From the NCBI RefSeq assembly GCF_000192435.1, contig NZ_AEUD01000004.1, forward strand, positions 124,001 through 188,000: a DNA stretch of 64,000 nucleotides, read 5' to 3'. This stretch comes from Gordonia neofelifaecis NRRL B-59395 (GTDB lineage Bacteria > Actinomycetota > Actinomycetes > Mycobacteriales > Mycobacteriaceae). Under the pieces are notes generated by a model. It made no database searches. It was given only the letters and a program-made list of their open reading frames with translations, and was not told the origin of the DNA. Made by a program: the position numbers and the translations under genes. Positions 52,348 through 61,240 of the stretch are shown here, piece after piece (the first letter of the stretch is position 1; every line of letters begins with the position of its first letter).

Positions 52348-54575
52348 GCGCGATGGAACCCGGTGCGCAGTTCGCCGGATACGTGATCGAACGCTGGCTC
52401 GGATCCGGCGGAATGGGCGAGGTCTACCTGGCCCGACACCCCCGTCTGCCGCGGCACGACGCGCTCAAAGTGCTCGCGCCGCAGTTCACGTCCGAACCGC
52501 ACTACCGCGCGCGGTTCGAGCGGGAGGCAGAGCTCGCGGCGGGACTCCGGCATCCGGCCATCGTGCCGGTGCACGACCGCGGCGAGTCCGAAGGACGCCT
52601 CTGGCTCTCGATGGCGTACGTCGACGGCGAGGACCTCGCCCAGCGACTCAGAGCCACCGGACCGCTCGCGGCGAACCAGGTGGGGTTCGTCGTCGCGGTG
52701 GTCGCCGACGCACTCGACCGCGCCCACTCGAGCGGGCTGGTCCACCGCGACGTGAAGCCCGCGAACATCCTGCTGAGCCACGACGGCGACGTGCTGCTGA
52801 CCGACTTCGGCATCGCGCGGCCGGCCCTCCCGGATACGGCGTTGACAGCGACCGGAACCGCCGTCGGCACACTCGACTTCGCGTCGCCGGAGCAGTTACA
52901 GGGTCTGACCGTAGACGGGCGTAGCGACCAGTACTCGCTCGCCTGCACCGCCTTCGCGCTGCTCACCGGCGTCGCGCTGTTCGCCGACAGCAGTGCGGCG
53001 CGTGTGATCACCAGGCAGCTGAGCGATCCGCTCCCATCGGTGCTGGCGCGACGACCGGATGTGACGGCGGCGGTCGACGCAGTCCTGAGCCGGGCGACCG
53101 CCAAGGACCCGGACCTTCGGTTCGCGTCGACCGCCGAGTTCGCCGGGGCGCTGAACCGGGCGCTCGCCGAGCATCCGGCGGCGGTGGCCGCGTCAGCGCA
53201 GCTCGGGCCGACCGTGGTCGGCCCGAACCGGGCACCGGGCCTTCCCGCGCAGGCACCGTCGTCGCCCACCTCGTGGCTGACCGGCCGCCGGGTCCTGATG
53301 CTCGGTGCTGCCGCGCTGGTGGTCGTGCTGGCGATCGGCGGAGCGATCTGGGCGGTCCTCCCGGATCGCTGGAAGACCGGCGAGGGCGACTACCTCCAGG
53401 AGCTGACTGCGGCCGCGCGCGAGATGACGCTGCCGAACGTGAATCCGCTGTTGCCATCGCTCGAGACGAAGCCGACGGCGTCGAAATGGCAGTATCGACC
53501 GCCGGCGGGGCAGGACGAGGGCGGTGCCGGCGCCAAGGTCCTCGGCGCGGGCGGCGACGTCGTGCTGGTCGGTCGGGACGCCGACGTCGACATCGTGGAC
53601 GCGACCACCGGCCAGACCCGGCGGACGGTCCAGATCCGAGGCGATGAAGCAGCATGGGAGTGCGGTGTGCACGCTTCCGGCGAATGGGCCGCCTGCCAAC
53701 TCGGCACCAGCGGGCCGCTCACGACGATCGACCTCGGTCGGGGGACGGTCACCGGCACGACGACCGACTCGCCCGACAGCTTCGCCATCGTCGGCGACGC
53801 CGTCGTGCTGTCGTCCGGCTCGGGCGACTCGTACCACGTGGAGGTCGTCGATCGGCGGGCTCACACGCTGTGGGAGCGCGACTCCACCGCCGACGTGACC
53901 ATCGGTGGACCGGTGGTCGGCGTGATGCCACGTCCGAGCGGGGCGTTCGCCACCGATCAGATGGTCGCGATCCGGGTCAGCGACGGCAGGGAACTCGCGA
54001 AGACCGACAAGCCGGCGCGCGACTACGAGACCGAGCCGCAGTTCTTCCCATACGCCGGAGGCTTCCTTCTCGGCGATCATTTCTACGACACCGACGGCAA
54101 GCAGCTGGCGCGGCTGACCGGGACGTGGCAACCGCTGACCGTCACGCGCGGCAACCCGTTGACCGCGCCCGCCCCGGCACTGTTGCTGATGGCAGATCTC
54201 GACGACGAGATCGGCGTGATCGATCCGGCGACCGGCGACCTCCTGTGGTCGCGCAAACTCGGCGGCGCGTACAGCGCGCACCAGACCGCGGCCGGATCGT
54301 CGGTGCTGGTGACGAATATGAAGGCGCAGGAGGAACTACCGCGATTCGCCTGGTACACCCTGGCGACGGGGGAGGGCACGTCGATGTCGAAGAGTCAACT
54401 GCGCGAGGTGCTGGGCACCGACGGGACTCGGGTGCTGATCTCGACTTCCGACGCCTTCGTGGTGTACGACGCGGGCGGTCGGACTCCACTGTGGCGTCTG
54501 CCCATCGACATGACGATCGGGGTCACCGTGCAGGCGGGCGGACACGTGTACTGGAATGCCTATCGTGTCGTGTGA
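52344..54575 (+). CDS. Receptor-like Ser/Thr protein kinase with outside propeller
   Basis: The 743-residue product has an N-terminal Hanks-type kinase domain (about 10-270): [13 protein letters not shown]-loop, Lys42 in ALKVLAP, Glu61 of the C helix, [11 protein letters not shown] (Asp137) and DFGIARP (Asp154). All catalytic residues are intact. A membrane helix (about 312-335) leads to an extracellular domain of about 400 residues with repeated beta-propeller (PQQ-like) segments such as DVDIVDATTGQTRRTVQ and EIGVIDPATGDLLWSRKL. It probably senses an envelope signal. The GTG start overlaps the previous gene. Confidence 0.9.
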   Translation: MSAMEPGAQFAGYVIERWLGSGGMGEVYLARHPRLPRHDALKVLAPQFTSEPHYRARFEREAELAAGLRHPAIVPVHDRGESEGRLWLSMAYVDGEDLAQRLRATGPLAANQVGFVVAVVADALDRAHSSGLVHRDVKPANILLSHDGDVLLTDFGIARPALPDTALTATGTAVGTLDFASPEQLQGLTVDGRSDQYSLACTAFALLTGVALFADSSAARVITRQLSDPLPSVLARRPDVTAAVDAVLSRATAKDPDLRFASTAEFAGALNRALAEHPAAVAASAQLGPTVVGPNRAPGLPAQAPSSPTSWLTGRRVLMLGAAALVVVLAIGGAIWAVLPDRWKTGEGDYLQELTAAAREMTLPNVNPLLPSLETKPTASKWQYRPPAGQDEGGAGAKVLGAGGDVVLVGRDADVDIVDATTGQTRRTVQIRGDEAAWECGVHASGEWAACQLGTSGPLTTIDLGRGTVTGTTTDSPDSFAIVGDAVVLSSGSGDSYHVEVVDRRAHTLWERDSTADVTIGGPVVGVMPRPSGAFATDQMVAIRVSDGRELAKTDKPARDYETEPQFFPYAGGFLLGDHFYDTDGKQLARLTGTWQPLTVTRGNPLTAPAPALLLMADLDDEIGVIDPATGDLLWSRKLGGAYSAHQTAAGSSVLVTNMKAQEELPRFAWYTLATGEGTSMSKSQLREVLGTDGTRVLISTSDAFVVYDAGGRTPLWRLPIDMTIGVTVQAGGHVYWNAYRVV

Positions 54576-54695
54576 TCGGCGGCGAGCGGCCGCGGACTCC
54601 GTCGCGCCGACGTGGTCCGACACCCGAATGATGCGCCTGAGCGACCGGGGTAGGTTGTCGTGCGTGAAGAGACTCGCGGCGCCCGGCCGGTCCGC

Positions 54696-56928
54696 ATGAG
54701 CAGCATGGATCCCGGCACGGAGTTCGCCGGGTACCGCATCGAGCGCCGCCTGGGCGCGGGCGGAATGGGCGAGGTGTACCTCGCCGCGCATCCGCGGTTG
54801 CCCCGCTCCGAAGCGCTCAAAGTGCTCGCGCCGCAGTTCACCGCGGACCCGCAGTATCGCGCCCGTTTCGAGCGAGAGGCCGAGCTGGCGGCCGGGCTCC
54901 GGCATCCGGCGATCGTGGCCGTGCACGACCGCGGCGAGGCCGACGGCCGCCTCTGGATCGCGATGGCCTACATCGACGGCCGGGATCTCGCGCAACGCAT
55001 CCGCGAATCCGGTCCGCTCGGGGCGAATCAGGTCGCCGTTCGTCGTATCGGTGGTCGCCGACGCGCTCGACCGCGCGTCCGCGCGCGGTCTCGTCCACCG
55101 TGATGTGAAGCCCGCGAACATCCTGCTGAGCAGCGACGGCGACGTGCTGCTGACCGACTTCGGCATCGCCCGGTCGAGTGCGCCGGGCAGCGAACTGACC
55201 GCCACCGGATTCGCTGTCGGGACCGTCGACTTCGCCTCGCCCGAGCAACTGCAGGGAATGCCGGTCGACGGCCGGAGCGATCAGTACTCGCTGGCGTGCA
55301 CCGCGTTCGCACTGCTGACCGGTCGCGCGCCGTTCGCGGCGAGCAGCGCCGCCCGAGTCATCAGCAGCCAGCTCAACGATCCGCTGCCGTCGGTGCTCGA
55401 TCGTCGTCCGGACGTCACCCGCGGGGTCGACGAGGTGCTCGCCCGGGCGACGGCGAAGGACCCGGCACAGCGATTTCCGGACTCGACGTCGTTCGCCGCG
55501 GCTCTCGCCGATGCACTCGCCGTGGTTCCTGCCGCCGCCGCGCCGCCGAACGCCGCCGACGATCCGGCGTATCGGCCGACGGTCGCCGCTCAACCGACAC
55601 CCGCAGCGTCGTCGCCCCTACCCGCGACGACCGGACGGTCGTGGCTGATCGCCGGCGCGATCGCGCTGGTGATCGCCGTCGTGGCCGGGATCGTGTGGGC
55701 GGTGAGCGGCTCCGGCGACGACGCCGTCGCCGTCGGCGACTACGTGCAGAAACCGACCGATGAGATCGTCGGTCTGCGAGTGCCGCAGGCCACGCCGGTG
55801 CTCTCATCGTTGACCGACAAGCCGGGCGACCACGGCTGGCTGTACAGCGGTCCGCCCGGCACGTCGGAATACGGGATCGATGTCGTCGGCTCGGCGGGTC
55901 CGGTCGGGGACCGATTCCTCTTCGGCCGTGACGGTGCCCTCGACATCGTCGCCGCGGACGGTGCCCGCCTCGTCCGGACCGTCAGAATCGACAGCGAGTA
56001 CGCGCCGACCCGATGCGAATCGAATGCGGCGGGCGCGTGGGCCGTCTGTCAACTCCACCACAGCAACGGCCCCGTCGTGGTGATCGACCTCCTCCGAGGC
56101 GTGGTGACCGCCGAACTCGGCGTCGTCGACTCGTTCTCGCTGGCCGGCGACGTCGTGCTCACGACCACCCGGATCGGCACGGAGACCGCAGTCGAGGCGT
56201 TCGGTCGCACGGGACGGTCGATCTGGCGGCGGACGTCGCTGAACTACGTCGGGCTCGGCGGATTCGACGTCGCGATCAAACCGCCGCCGGTTCCCGGCAA
56301 ACCGCTCACGGACGAGATCGTCGTGGTCCGAGCGAGCGACGGCAAGGAGGTCGCTCGCGCCGCCAGGACGGAGACGATGGGCCTCGATGCAGACTTCGTG
56401 CCGTTCGCGACCGGATTCGTCCTCGCCGATCGGATCTACGACACCGACGGCAGACGACTGTCCGTCATGCCGGCCAGTTGGCACGTGCTCGACGTGTCGC
56501 GTGTGAGCGGTTCGGCTTCGGTGGCACCGTCGCTGCCGGTCGTCATGAAGGGGAAGGACGAGATCGGCGCGGTCAATCCGGCGACCGGAAACGTGCTGTG
56601 GTCGCGCCGGACGGCGGGCGACCTGAGCTCCGGGGTCGAGGCGATCGGTCAGTCGGTGTTCATCAGCGACGCGGGCTCGTACGAGCATCCGACCCGGTTC
56701 GCCTGGTACGACCTGGTGGGCGGCGACGGCGGCACGGCCACCGAGCGCGACGTCCACGCGTCACTGGGTACGGACAGCGTCAACCTCGCGGTGAAGACGA
56801 AGACCGGCCTCGCTGCCTACGCACCCGGCACCGACCGTCTGCTCTGGAGTCTGCCGCTCGGTGACGATGCCTCCGGACTGGAGTCGGCGGGCGGACACAT
56901 CTTCCTCGGTGGACGGATGATCGTGTGA
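54696..56928 (+). pseudogene. Second receptor-like Ser/Thr kinase, broken by a one-base frameshift
   Basis: A tandem paralogue of the kinase before it. The first frame (54696-55103) encodes [23 protein letters not shown] through GPLGANQV. The frame then breaks, and the second frame (coding from about 55039) resumes with [30 protein letters not shown] and runs to 56928. Comparison with the first kinase shows one extra base near 55036-55037 (GTCGCCGTTC against GTCGCGTTC expected). With it removed, the product is 743 residues, exactly the paralogue's length, with all kinase motifs, a membrane helix and propeller intact. A sequencing error, a recent mutation or programmed control are all possible. 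Confidence 0.88.
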
Positions 56929-56955
56929 GGCGGATGATCGTGGCGAGGCGGACCG

Positions 56956-57303
56956 ATGTCACCTGACCACTACCAGCGAGAGCCGGACGAGACCGACAGA
57001 CCCAAGACGTTCGGCGCAGGCGCGGTCGTCGCCTTCCTGGCGGCCGTGGCCCTCTACTTCGCCGCGGACTGCCTGTTCGCGGGTTCTACAGTCAACAGCG
57101 GTTCCGCCGACAGCATCATCTGCGCGGCCGTCGTCCAGTCGCCGACCGGAGAGGCATTCGGCGACGAATTGCGCCGCCTGTCGGGCGAGGAGCGTGACAT
57201 CTGCGTGCAGCAGCGTTTCTGGCGGCTGGGGATCGCCGGTGGGTGGGTTCTCGTCGCATTCGTTCTGGGTGTGATCGCCCGGCGGTGGATGCGCCGTCGT
57301 TGA
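56956..57303 (+). CDS. Small membrane protein with Cys-pair loop (paralogue 2)
   Basis: The 115-residue product has two membrane helices (about 21-43 and 92-110) and an outside loop carrying IICAAVVQSP and DICVQQRFWRLGIAG, the same cysteine pattern as the protein at 51063-51431. It follows the second kinase by 28 bp, so kinase and small membrane protein genes seem to have been duplicated together. Function unknown. Confidence 0.65.
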   Translation: MSPDHYQREPDETDRPKTFGAGAVVAFLAAVALYFAADCLFAGSTVNSGSADSIICAAVVQSPTGEAFGDELRRLSGEERDICVQQRFWRLGIAGGWVLVAFVLGVIARRWMRRR

Positions 57304-57354
57304 TTCCCCGCTGGATCGGGGGCGACTCGTGATTGGAGCCACGCCGAGATCTAA

Positions 57355-57368
57355 AAGTGTATACACTT
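57355..57368. promoter_or_regulatory. Palindromic operator upstream of the malic enzyme gene
   Basis: AAGTGTATACACTT is a perfect 14-bp palindrome, 34 bases before the malic enzyme ATG. The AGTGTA/TACACT half-sites recur before the pyridine-type operon at 58655. A GntR-family regulator is the likely type, by resemblance to GTATAC-centred sites; this is an inference. Confidence 0.65.
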
Positions 57369-57401
57369 ACCGGATCGTCCCGATCTCAAGGAGTTCTCAC
57401 C

Positions 57402-58604
57402 ATGGTCGTGTCCCAATCCGCCGTCACTCGGTCCGAATCGGACGTCGCAACACCGCCGGCCGAGGTCATCACGCGCGATGCGATATTCGACGCACACCGG
57501 AGGGGCAAGCTGGGGGTCCGGTTGTCGGTGCCGCTGGAATCGCAGCGCGACCTTTCGATCGCGTACACCCCCGGCGTCGCCCAAGTGTGCACGGCGATTT
57601 CGGAGCGGCCGGAGTTGCGCCGTGAATACACCTGGACTGATCGGCTGGTCGCCGTCGTCACGGACGGATCGTCGGTGCTCGGGCTCGGTGATATCGGTGC
57701 GGCGGCGTCCCTTCCGGTGATGGAGGGGAAGGCCGCGCTGTTCAAGCAGTTCGCCGACTTGGACTCCATCCCAATCGTGCTCGACACCAACGATCCTGAC
57801 GAGATCGTGGAGACGCTGGTGCGTATGCGGCACAGCTTCGGGGCGGTGAACCTGGAGGACATCGCGGCGCCGCGCTGCTTCGAGGTGGAGCGGAAAGTCA
57901 AGGCCGCACTCGACTGTCCGGTGATGCACGACGATCAGCACGGCACTGCGATCGTCGCGCTGGCGGCGCTCTACGGTGCGTGCGCCGTGCAGCGGCGTGA
58001 GCTCGCAGGCCTGCGTGTGGTGATCTCCGGGGCCGGTGCCGCCGGAGTCGCGATCGCGAACATCCTGCTCGCCGGCGGCGTACGCGATGTGGTGATGCTA
58101 GATTCCAAGGGCATCGTGAGCCGCGACCGCACGGATCTCACGGAGATGAAGCGGGAACTCGCTGAACGGACGAATCCCGCGAACCGTCGTGGTGTGGTTG
58201 GGGACGCGCTCGACGGCGCCGATGTGTTCATCGGCGTGTCGTCGGGCACGGTCCCCGATGCGGCCGTCGCCGGGATGGCGCCTGACGCGATCGTGTTCGC
58301 AATGTCGAATCCCAACCCGGAGATCCATCCTGATCTGGCGCGGAAGCACGCGGCGATCGTCGCGACCGGCCGCAGTGACTACCCGAATCAGATCAACAAC
58401 GTGCTCGCGTTCCCCGGTGTTTTCAAGGGCGCGCTGGACGCGGGCGCCCGGGAGATCACCGAGGCGATGAAGCTGGCTGCGGCGCGAGCGATCGCCGACG
58501 TGGTCGCGGACGAGCTCGCGGTGGATCGGATCGTGCCGAGCCCGCTGGATCCGCGCGTGGTGCCTGCCGTCGCCGCTGCGGTCGCCGCGGCTGCGGCACG
58601 GTGA
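57402..58604 (+). CDS. NAD(P)-dependent malic enzyme
   Basis: Oxidatively decarboxylates malate to pyruvate; about 400 residues, the short bacterial form without the phosphotransacetylase domain. Seen are GKLGVRLSVPLESQRDLSIAYTPGVAQVC with the catalytic Tyr, GLGDIGAAASLPVMEGKAALFKQFA, metal ligands in VNLEDIAAPRCFEVE, MHDDQHGTAIV, the Rossmann loop SGAGAAGVAIANIL and SNPNPEI. AAGGAG supports the ATG at 57402. Its operator matches the one before the catabolic operon that follows, so it probably drains malate from that pathway. Confidence 0.92.
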   Translation: MVVSQSAVTRSESDVATPPAEVITRDAIFDAHRRGKLGVRLSVPLESQRDLSIAYTPGVAQVCTAISERPELRREYTWTDRLVAVVTDGSSVLGLGDIGAAASLPVMEGKAALFKQFADLDSIPIVLDTNDPDEIVETLVRMRHSFGAVNLEDIAAPRCFEVERKVKAALDCPVMHDDQHGTAIVALAALYGACAVQRRELAGLRVVISGAGAAGVAIANILLAGGVRDVVMLDSKGIVSRDRTDLTEMKRELAERTNPANRRGVVGDALDGADVFIGVSSGTVPDAAVAGMAPDAIVFAMSNPNPEIHPDLARKHAAIVATGRSDYPNQINNVLAFPGVFKGALDAGAREITEAMKLAAARAIADVVADELAVDRIVPSPLDPRVVPAVAAAVAAAAAR

Positions 58605-58654
58605 ATCCGCTGTGAGATACCTCTTGTGCACTGCACCTCCAACCTGCATAATCA

Positions 58655-58678
58655 AGTGTATGCAAAAATGCATACACT
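58655..58678. promoter_or_regulatory. Palindromic operator of the pyridine-type operon
   Basis: Perfect 10-bp arms AGTGTATGCA (58655-58664) and TGCATACACT (58669-58678) flank AAAA. It lies 21 bases before the first structural gene's ATG, over the expected promoter region, and shares the AGTGTAT/ATACACT halves with the malic enzyme site. Confidence 0.7.
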
Positions 58679-58699
58679 ATAGCGGGAGGCTTGATCGCC

Positions 58700-59356
58700 A
58701 TGACTGACGCGGACGGCGTCCGGGAACGCTACGCAAAAGGCGGACTTCTCGGCAGGCTCACTCCGGGTACGGCGCCCGCTCTCGTCGTCGTCGACCTTCA
58801 GTACGGCTTCACCGAGCCGCGTTACGCGCCGGGTTTCGACCTCGACCACGTGGTGAACGCCACCGCGGACCTGCTGGCGGCGGCCCGCGCGAATGACGTC
58901 CCCGTCCTGTACACGACGATCGCGTTTCCGGACGACGACGGAACGGGTGGCACCTGGCTGCAGAAGATGCCCGCGCTCGAAGGTCTGCGTCTCGGAGACC
59001 GCAGTGTGGAGATCGATGCCCGGGTCGCGCCAGCCGACGGCGACGCCGTGCTGGTGAAACAGGCGGCGTCGGCGTTCGCCGGGACAGGTCTGGCAGAACT
59101 CCTCTCCGCCTCGTCGGTCGACAGCATCCTGGTGGTCGGCGCGACGACCTCTGGATGTGTTCGAGCGACGGCCGTCGACGGTTGTACCGCCGACCTGCCG
59201 GTCTTCGTCGTCCGAGAGGCAGTCGGCGACCGCGAGCAGGCTCCGCACGACGCCGCTCTTCTGGACTTGGACGCCAAGTACGCCGATGTGATCGGCCTCG
59301 GCGAAGCACTCACTCTGCTGCAGGCACGGCCGGTTGCGCCGACTGCTGCACACTGA
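58700..59356 (+). CDS. Isochorismatase-family hydrolase, probable maleamate amidohydrolase
   Basis: The 218-residue cysteine hydrolase has a complete triad: Asp32 (LVVVDLQYGF), Lys120 (VLVKQAASAF) and Cys153 (GATTSGCVRATAVDG). Its overall sequence follows NicF of Pseudomonas putida (recalled), which hydrolyses maleamate to maleate and ammonia in nicotinate breakdown, including VREAVGDREQAPHDAALLDLDAKYADV near the end. Neighbours for ring cleavage and maleate isomerisation support this. Other N-carbamoyl or amide substrates remain possible. The ATG has GGGAGG ten bases upstream; TTG 58691 is the alternative. Confidence 0.83.
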   Translation: MTDADGVRERYAKGGLLGRLTPGTAPALVVVDLQYGFTEPRYAPGFDLDHVVNATADLLAAARANDVPVLYTTIAFPDDDGTGGTWLQKMPALEGLRLGDRSVEIDARVAPADGDAVLVKQAASAFAGTGLAELLSASSVDSILVVGATTSGCVRATAVDGCTADLPVFVVREAVGDREQAPHDAALLDLDAKYADVIGLGEALTLLQARPVAPTAAH

Positions 59357-59381
59357 CCATCTCTGACGGAAGGAACTGTTC

Positions 59382-60155
59382 ATGGATCTGGGACTTCACA
59401 GCGGAGTCGCGCTGGTCACCGCGGCATCCCGCGGCATCGGCCGCGCGACCGCCGAACGGCTGGCGCGCGAAGGGATGACGGTGGTGGCTGCCTCGCGGTC
59501 GGGCGGTGACGCCGAAGAACTCCTCGACGGCGGTCGGATCGTCAATCTGCCGCACGACCTTGCCGACGAGCAAGCGACCGCCGCTCTCGTGAACGATGTC
59601 GTCGAGCGGTTCGGCAGGCTCGACGCCGCAGTCCTCAACACGGCCGGTCCCAAGATCACCCCGGTGCTGTCGACCACGTGGGAGGACTGGACCGCGGCCC
59701 ACGACCTGCTGCTGCGGCCCGTGGTGCAGATCGGTACCGCGGCGGCACGGCACATGGCCGATGCGGAGGTCGGCTCTATCGTTCTGCTGTCGTCCACGTG
59801 GGTGCGTCAGCCTGCGCCCGGCGGCGTGCTCTCGACGAGCTATCGGTCGGCGGCCTCGGCGTTCATCAAGTCGCTGGCGACGGAGGTCGCCGGTAGTGGG
59901 GTCCGCGTCAATCAGGTCCTCACCGGTGCCACCGGCACCGACCGGACCCAGCGCATCGCCGAGATCAAGGCCGAGGCGAACGGCACCACCGTCGAGGAGG
60001 AGAACGCCGCAGTGGTGCGGGACATCCCGCTCGGGCGGTGGGCCGAGGCGGCGGAGATCGCCGACGTGGTCGCCTTCCTCGCGTCCGCGCGGGCCTCGTT
60101 CATCACCGGCACCGCAGTACCCGTCGACGGCGGTGCGGTCCGCGCCGCCCACTGA
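59382..60155 (+). CDS. Atypical SDR-family protein lacking the catalytic Lys
   Basis: The 257-residue short-chain dehydrogenase/reductase fold has an N-terminal cofactor loop TAASRGIGRATAERLAREG, the NTAG motif, IVLLSST and a C-terminal FITGTAVPVDGG. The active-site YxxxK is changed: STSYRSAASAFIKS has Ala where Lys should be. It may be a divergent dehydrogenase, or act in isomerisation or as a non-classical reductase. The position inside the operon suggests a step on a pyridine or pyridine-derived intermediate. It starts 25 bp after the hydrolase. Confidence 0.8.
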   Translation: MDLGLHSGVALVTAASRGIGRATAERLAREGMTVVAASRSGGDAEELLDGGRIVNLPHDLADEQATAALVNDVVERFGRLDAAVLNTAGPKITPVLSTTWEDWTAAHDLLLRPVVQIGTAAARHMADAEVGSIVLLSSTWVRQPAPGGVLSTSYRSAASAFIKSLATEVAGSGVRVNQVLTGATGTDRTQRIAEIKAEANGTTVEEENAAVVRDIPLGRWAEAAEIADVVAFLASARASFITGTAVPVDGGAVRAAH

Positions 60156-60222
60156 CGTATCACCGGCTCAGACAACAGCGTCGGACACGGCGCCCAACAA
60201 ACCCGAAACAAGGAGATTCACC

Positions 60223-61236
60223 ATGCCGAAGACGCTCACCGAGAACTTCGTCGACCAGTTCCGCCTGTGCGATGTGAAACCGACCGAGACCGTCGGTGTG
60301 ATCGCCGAACTCGGCCAGAAACAGGAATATGTGGACGCCGCGGTGGCCGCGGCCCGCCAGCTCGGCGCCGGGGCACTGGTGCTGCACGCATCGAGCCTCT
60401 CGAGTCCGATGCTGCCGCCGTACACGCCGGACGGCCGCGAGGTCGCGCCGCTGCTGGCTGCGGCGGGCGAGTGTGACTTCGTCGTCGACGTGACCGTCGG
60501 CGGATTGATCCACTCGGACGTGCGCACGCGGATCACCGGCAACGGCAAGCGGATGCTGTTCGTCGCCGAGCCGAACGACGTTCTGGAACGACTGATGGGC
60601 TCGACGGATCTGCGGGCGTCGGTCGAAGCCGGCGGTGACCGCCTGCGGGCCGGTTCCACCCTGCACGTCACGAGCGCCGCGGGCACCGATCTCACCGCGG
60701 ACATCGCGGGTGAAGATCTGCCTATCACCCACCAGTGGGGCTATGTCGACGAGCCGGGCCGGTGGGATCACTGGCCGTCGGGTTTCGTCGCATGCTTCCC
60801 GAACGACCGTACCGCCGAGGGGCGCATCGTGCTGCAGCCAGGCGATGCGCTGATCCCCTGGCAGCGGTACGTGCAGAGCCCCGTGACGATCGAGGTGGAG
60901 AAGGGATTCATCGCGAAGGTCAGCGGTGACGGCGCCGACGCACGCATCCTCAACGACTACTTCGAGGCCTGGAACGACAGCGAGGTGTGGGCCCTGAGCC
61001 ACATGGGCTGGGGGCTGCTGCCGCAGGCACGGTGGTCAGCCTTCGACGTCTACGAGCCGCGGTCGCTGTACGGGCAGGAACTGCGTTCCACGGCAGGCAA
61101 CTTCATGTGGTCGACCGGGTCGAACCGGTTCGCCGGCCGCGAGACGCCCGCACATCTGGACGTCCCGATGGGCGGGTGCACCGTCTCGATCGACGACCAC
61201 GTCGTGGTGCGTGACGGCGAACTGGTGGAGGAGTGA
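60223..61236 (+). CDS. 2,5-dihydroxypyridine 5,6-dioxygenase-like enzyme (NicX type)
   Basis: The 337-residue protein is of the leucyl-aminopeptidase-M29-like fold used by NicX. The block GYVDEPGRWDHWPSGF (about residues 173-188, Glu177 and His183 as candidate Fe ligands), WGLLPQARWSA, the PNDRTAEG stretch and the C-terminal THLDIP-like AHLDVPMGGCTVSIDD agree with P. putida NicX as recalled. NicX opens 2,5-dihydroxypyridine to N-formylmaleamate using Fe(II) and O2. An AGGAG site precedes the ATG. The neighbouring amidohydrolase and maleate isomerase provide the next steps, but N-formylmaleamate deformylase is not recognised. Confidence 0.84.
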   Translation: MPKTLTENFVDQFRLCDVKPTETVGVIAELGQKQEYVDAAVAAARQLGAGALVLHASSLSSPMLPPYTPDGREVAPLLAAAGECDFVVDVTVGGLIHSDVRTRITGNGKRMLFVAEPNDVLERLMGSTDLRASVEAGGDRLRAGSTLHVTSAAGTDLTADIAGEDLPITHQWGYVDEPGRWDHWPSGFVACFPNDRTAEGRIVLQPGDALIPWQRYVQSPVTIEVEKGFIAKVSGDGADARILNDYFEAWNDSEVWALSHMGWGLLPQARWSAFDVYEPRSLYGQELRSTAGNFMWSTGSNRFAGRETPAHLDVPMGGCTVSIDDHVVVRDGELVEE

Positions 61237-61240
61237 TCCC

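Noticed and set aside
55051..56928. Independent gene starting at the GTG 55051
   Set aside because: It would begin inside the kinase fold just before the HRD loop; the upstream half is present in another frame and the one-base repair gives a full paralogue.
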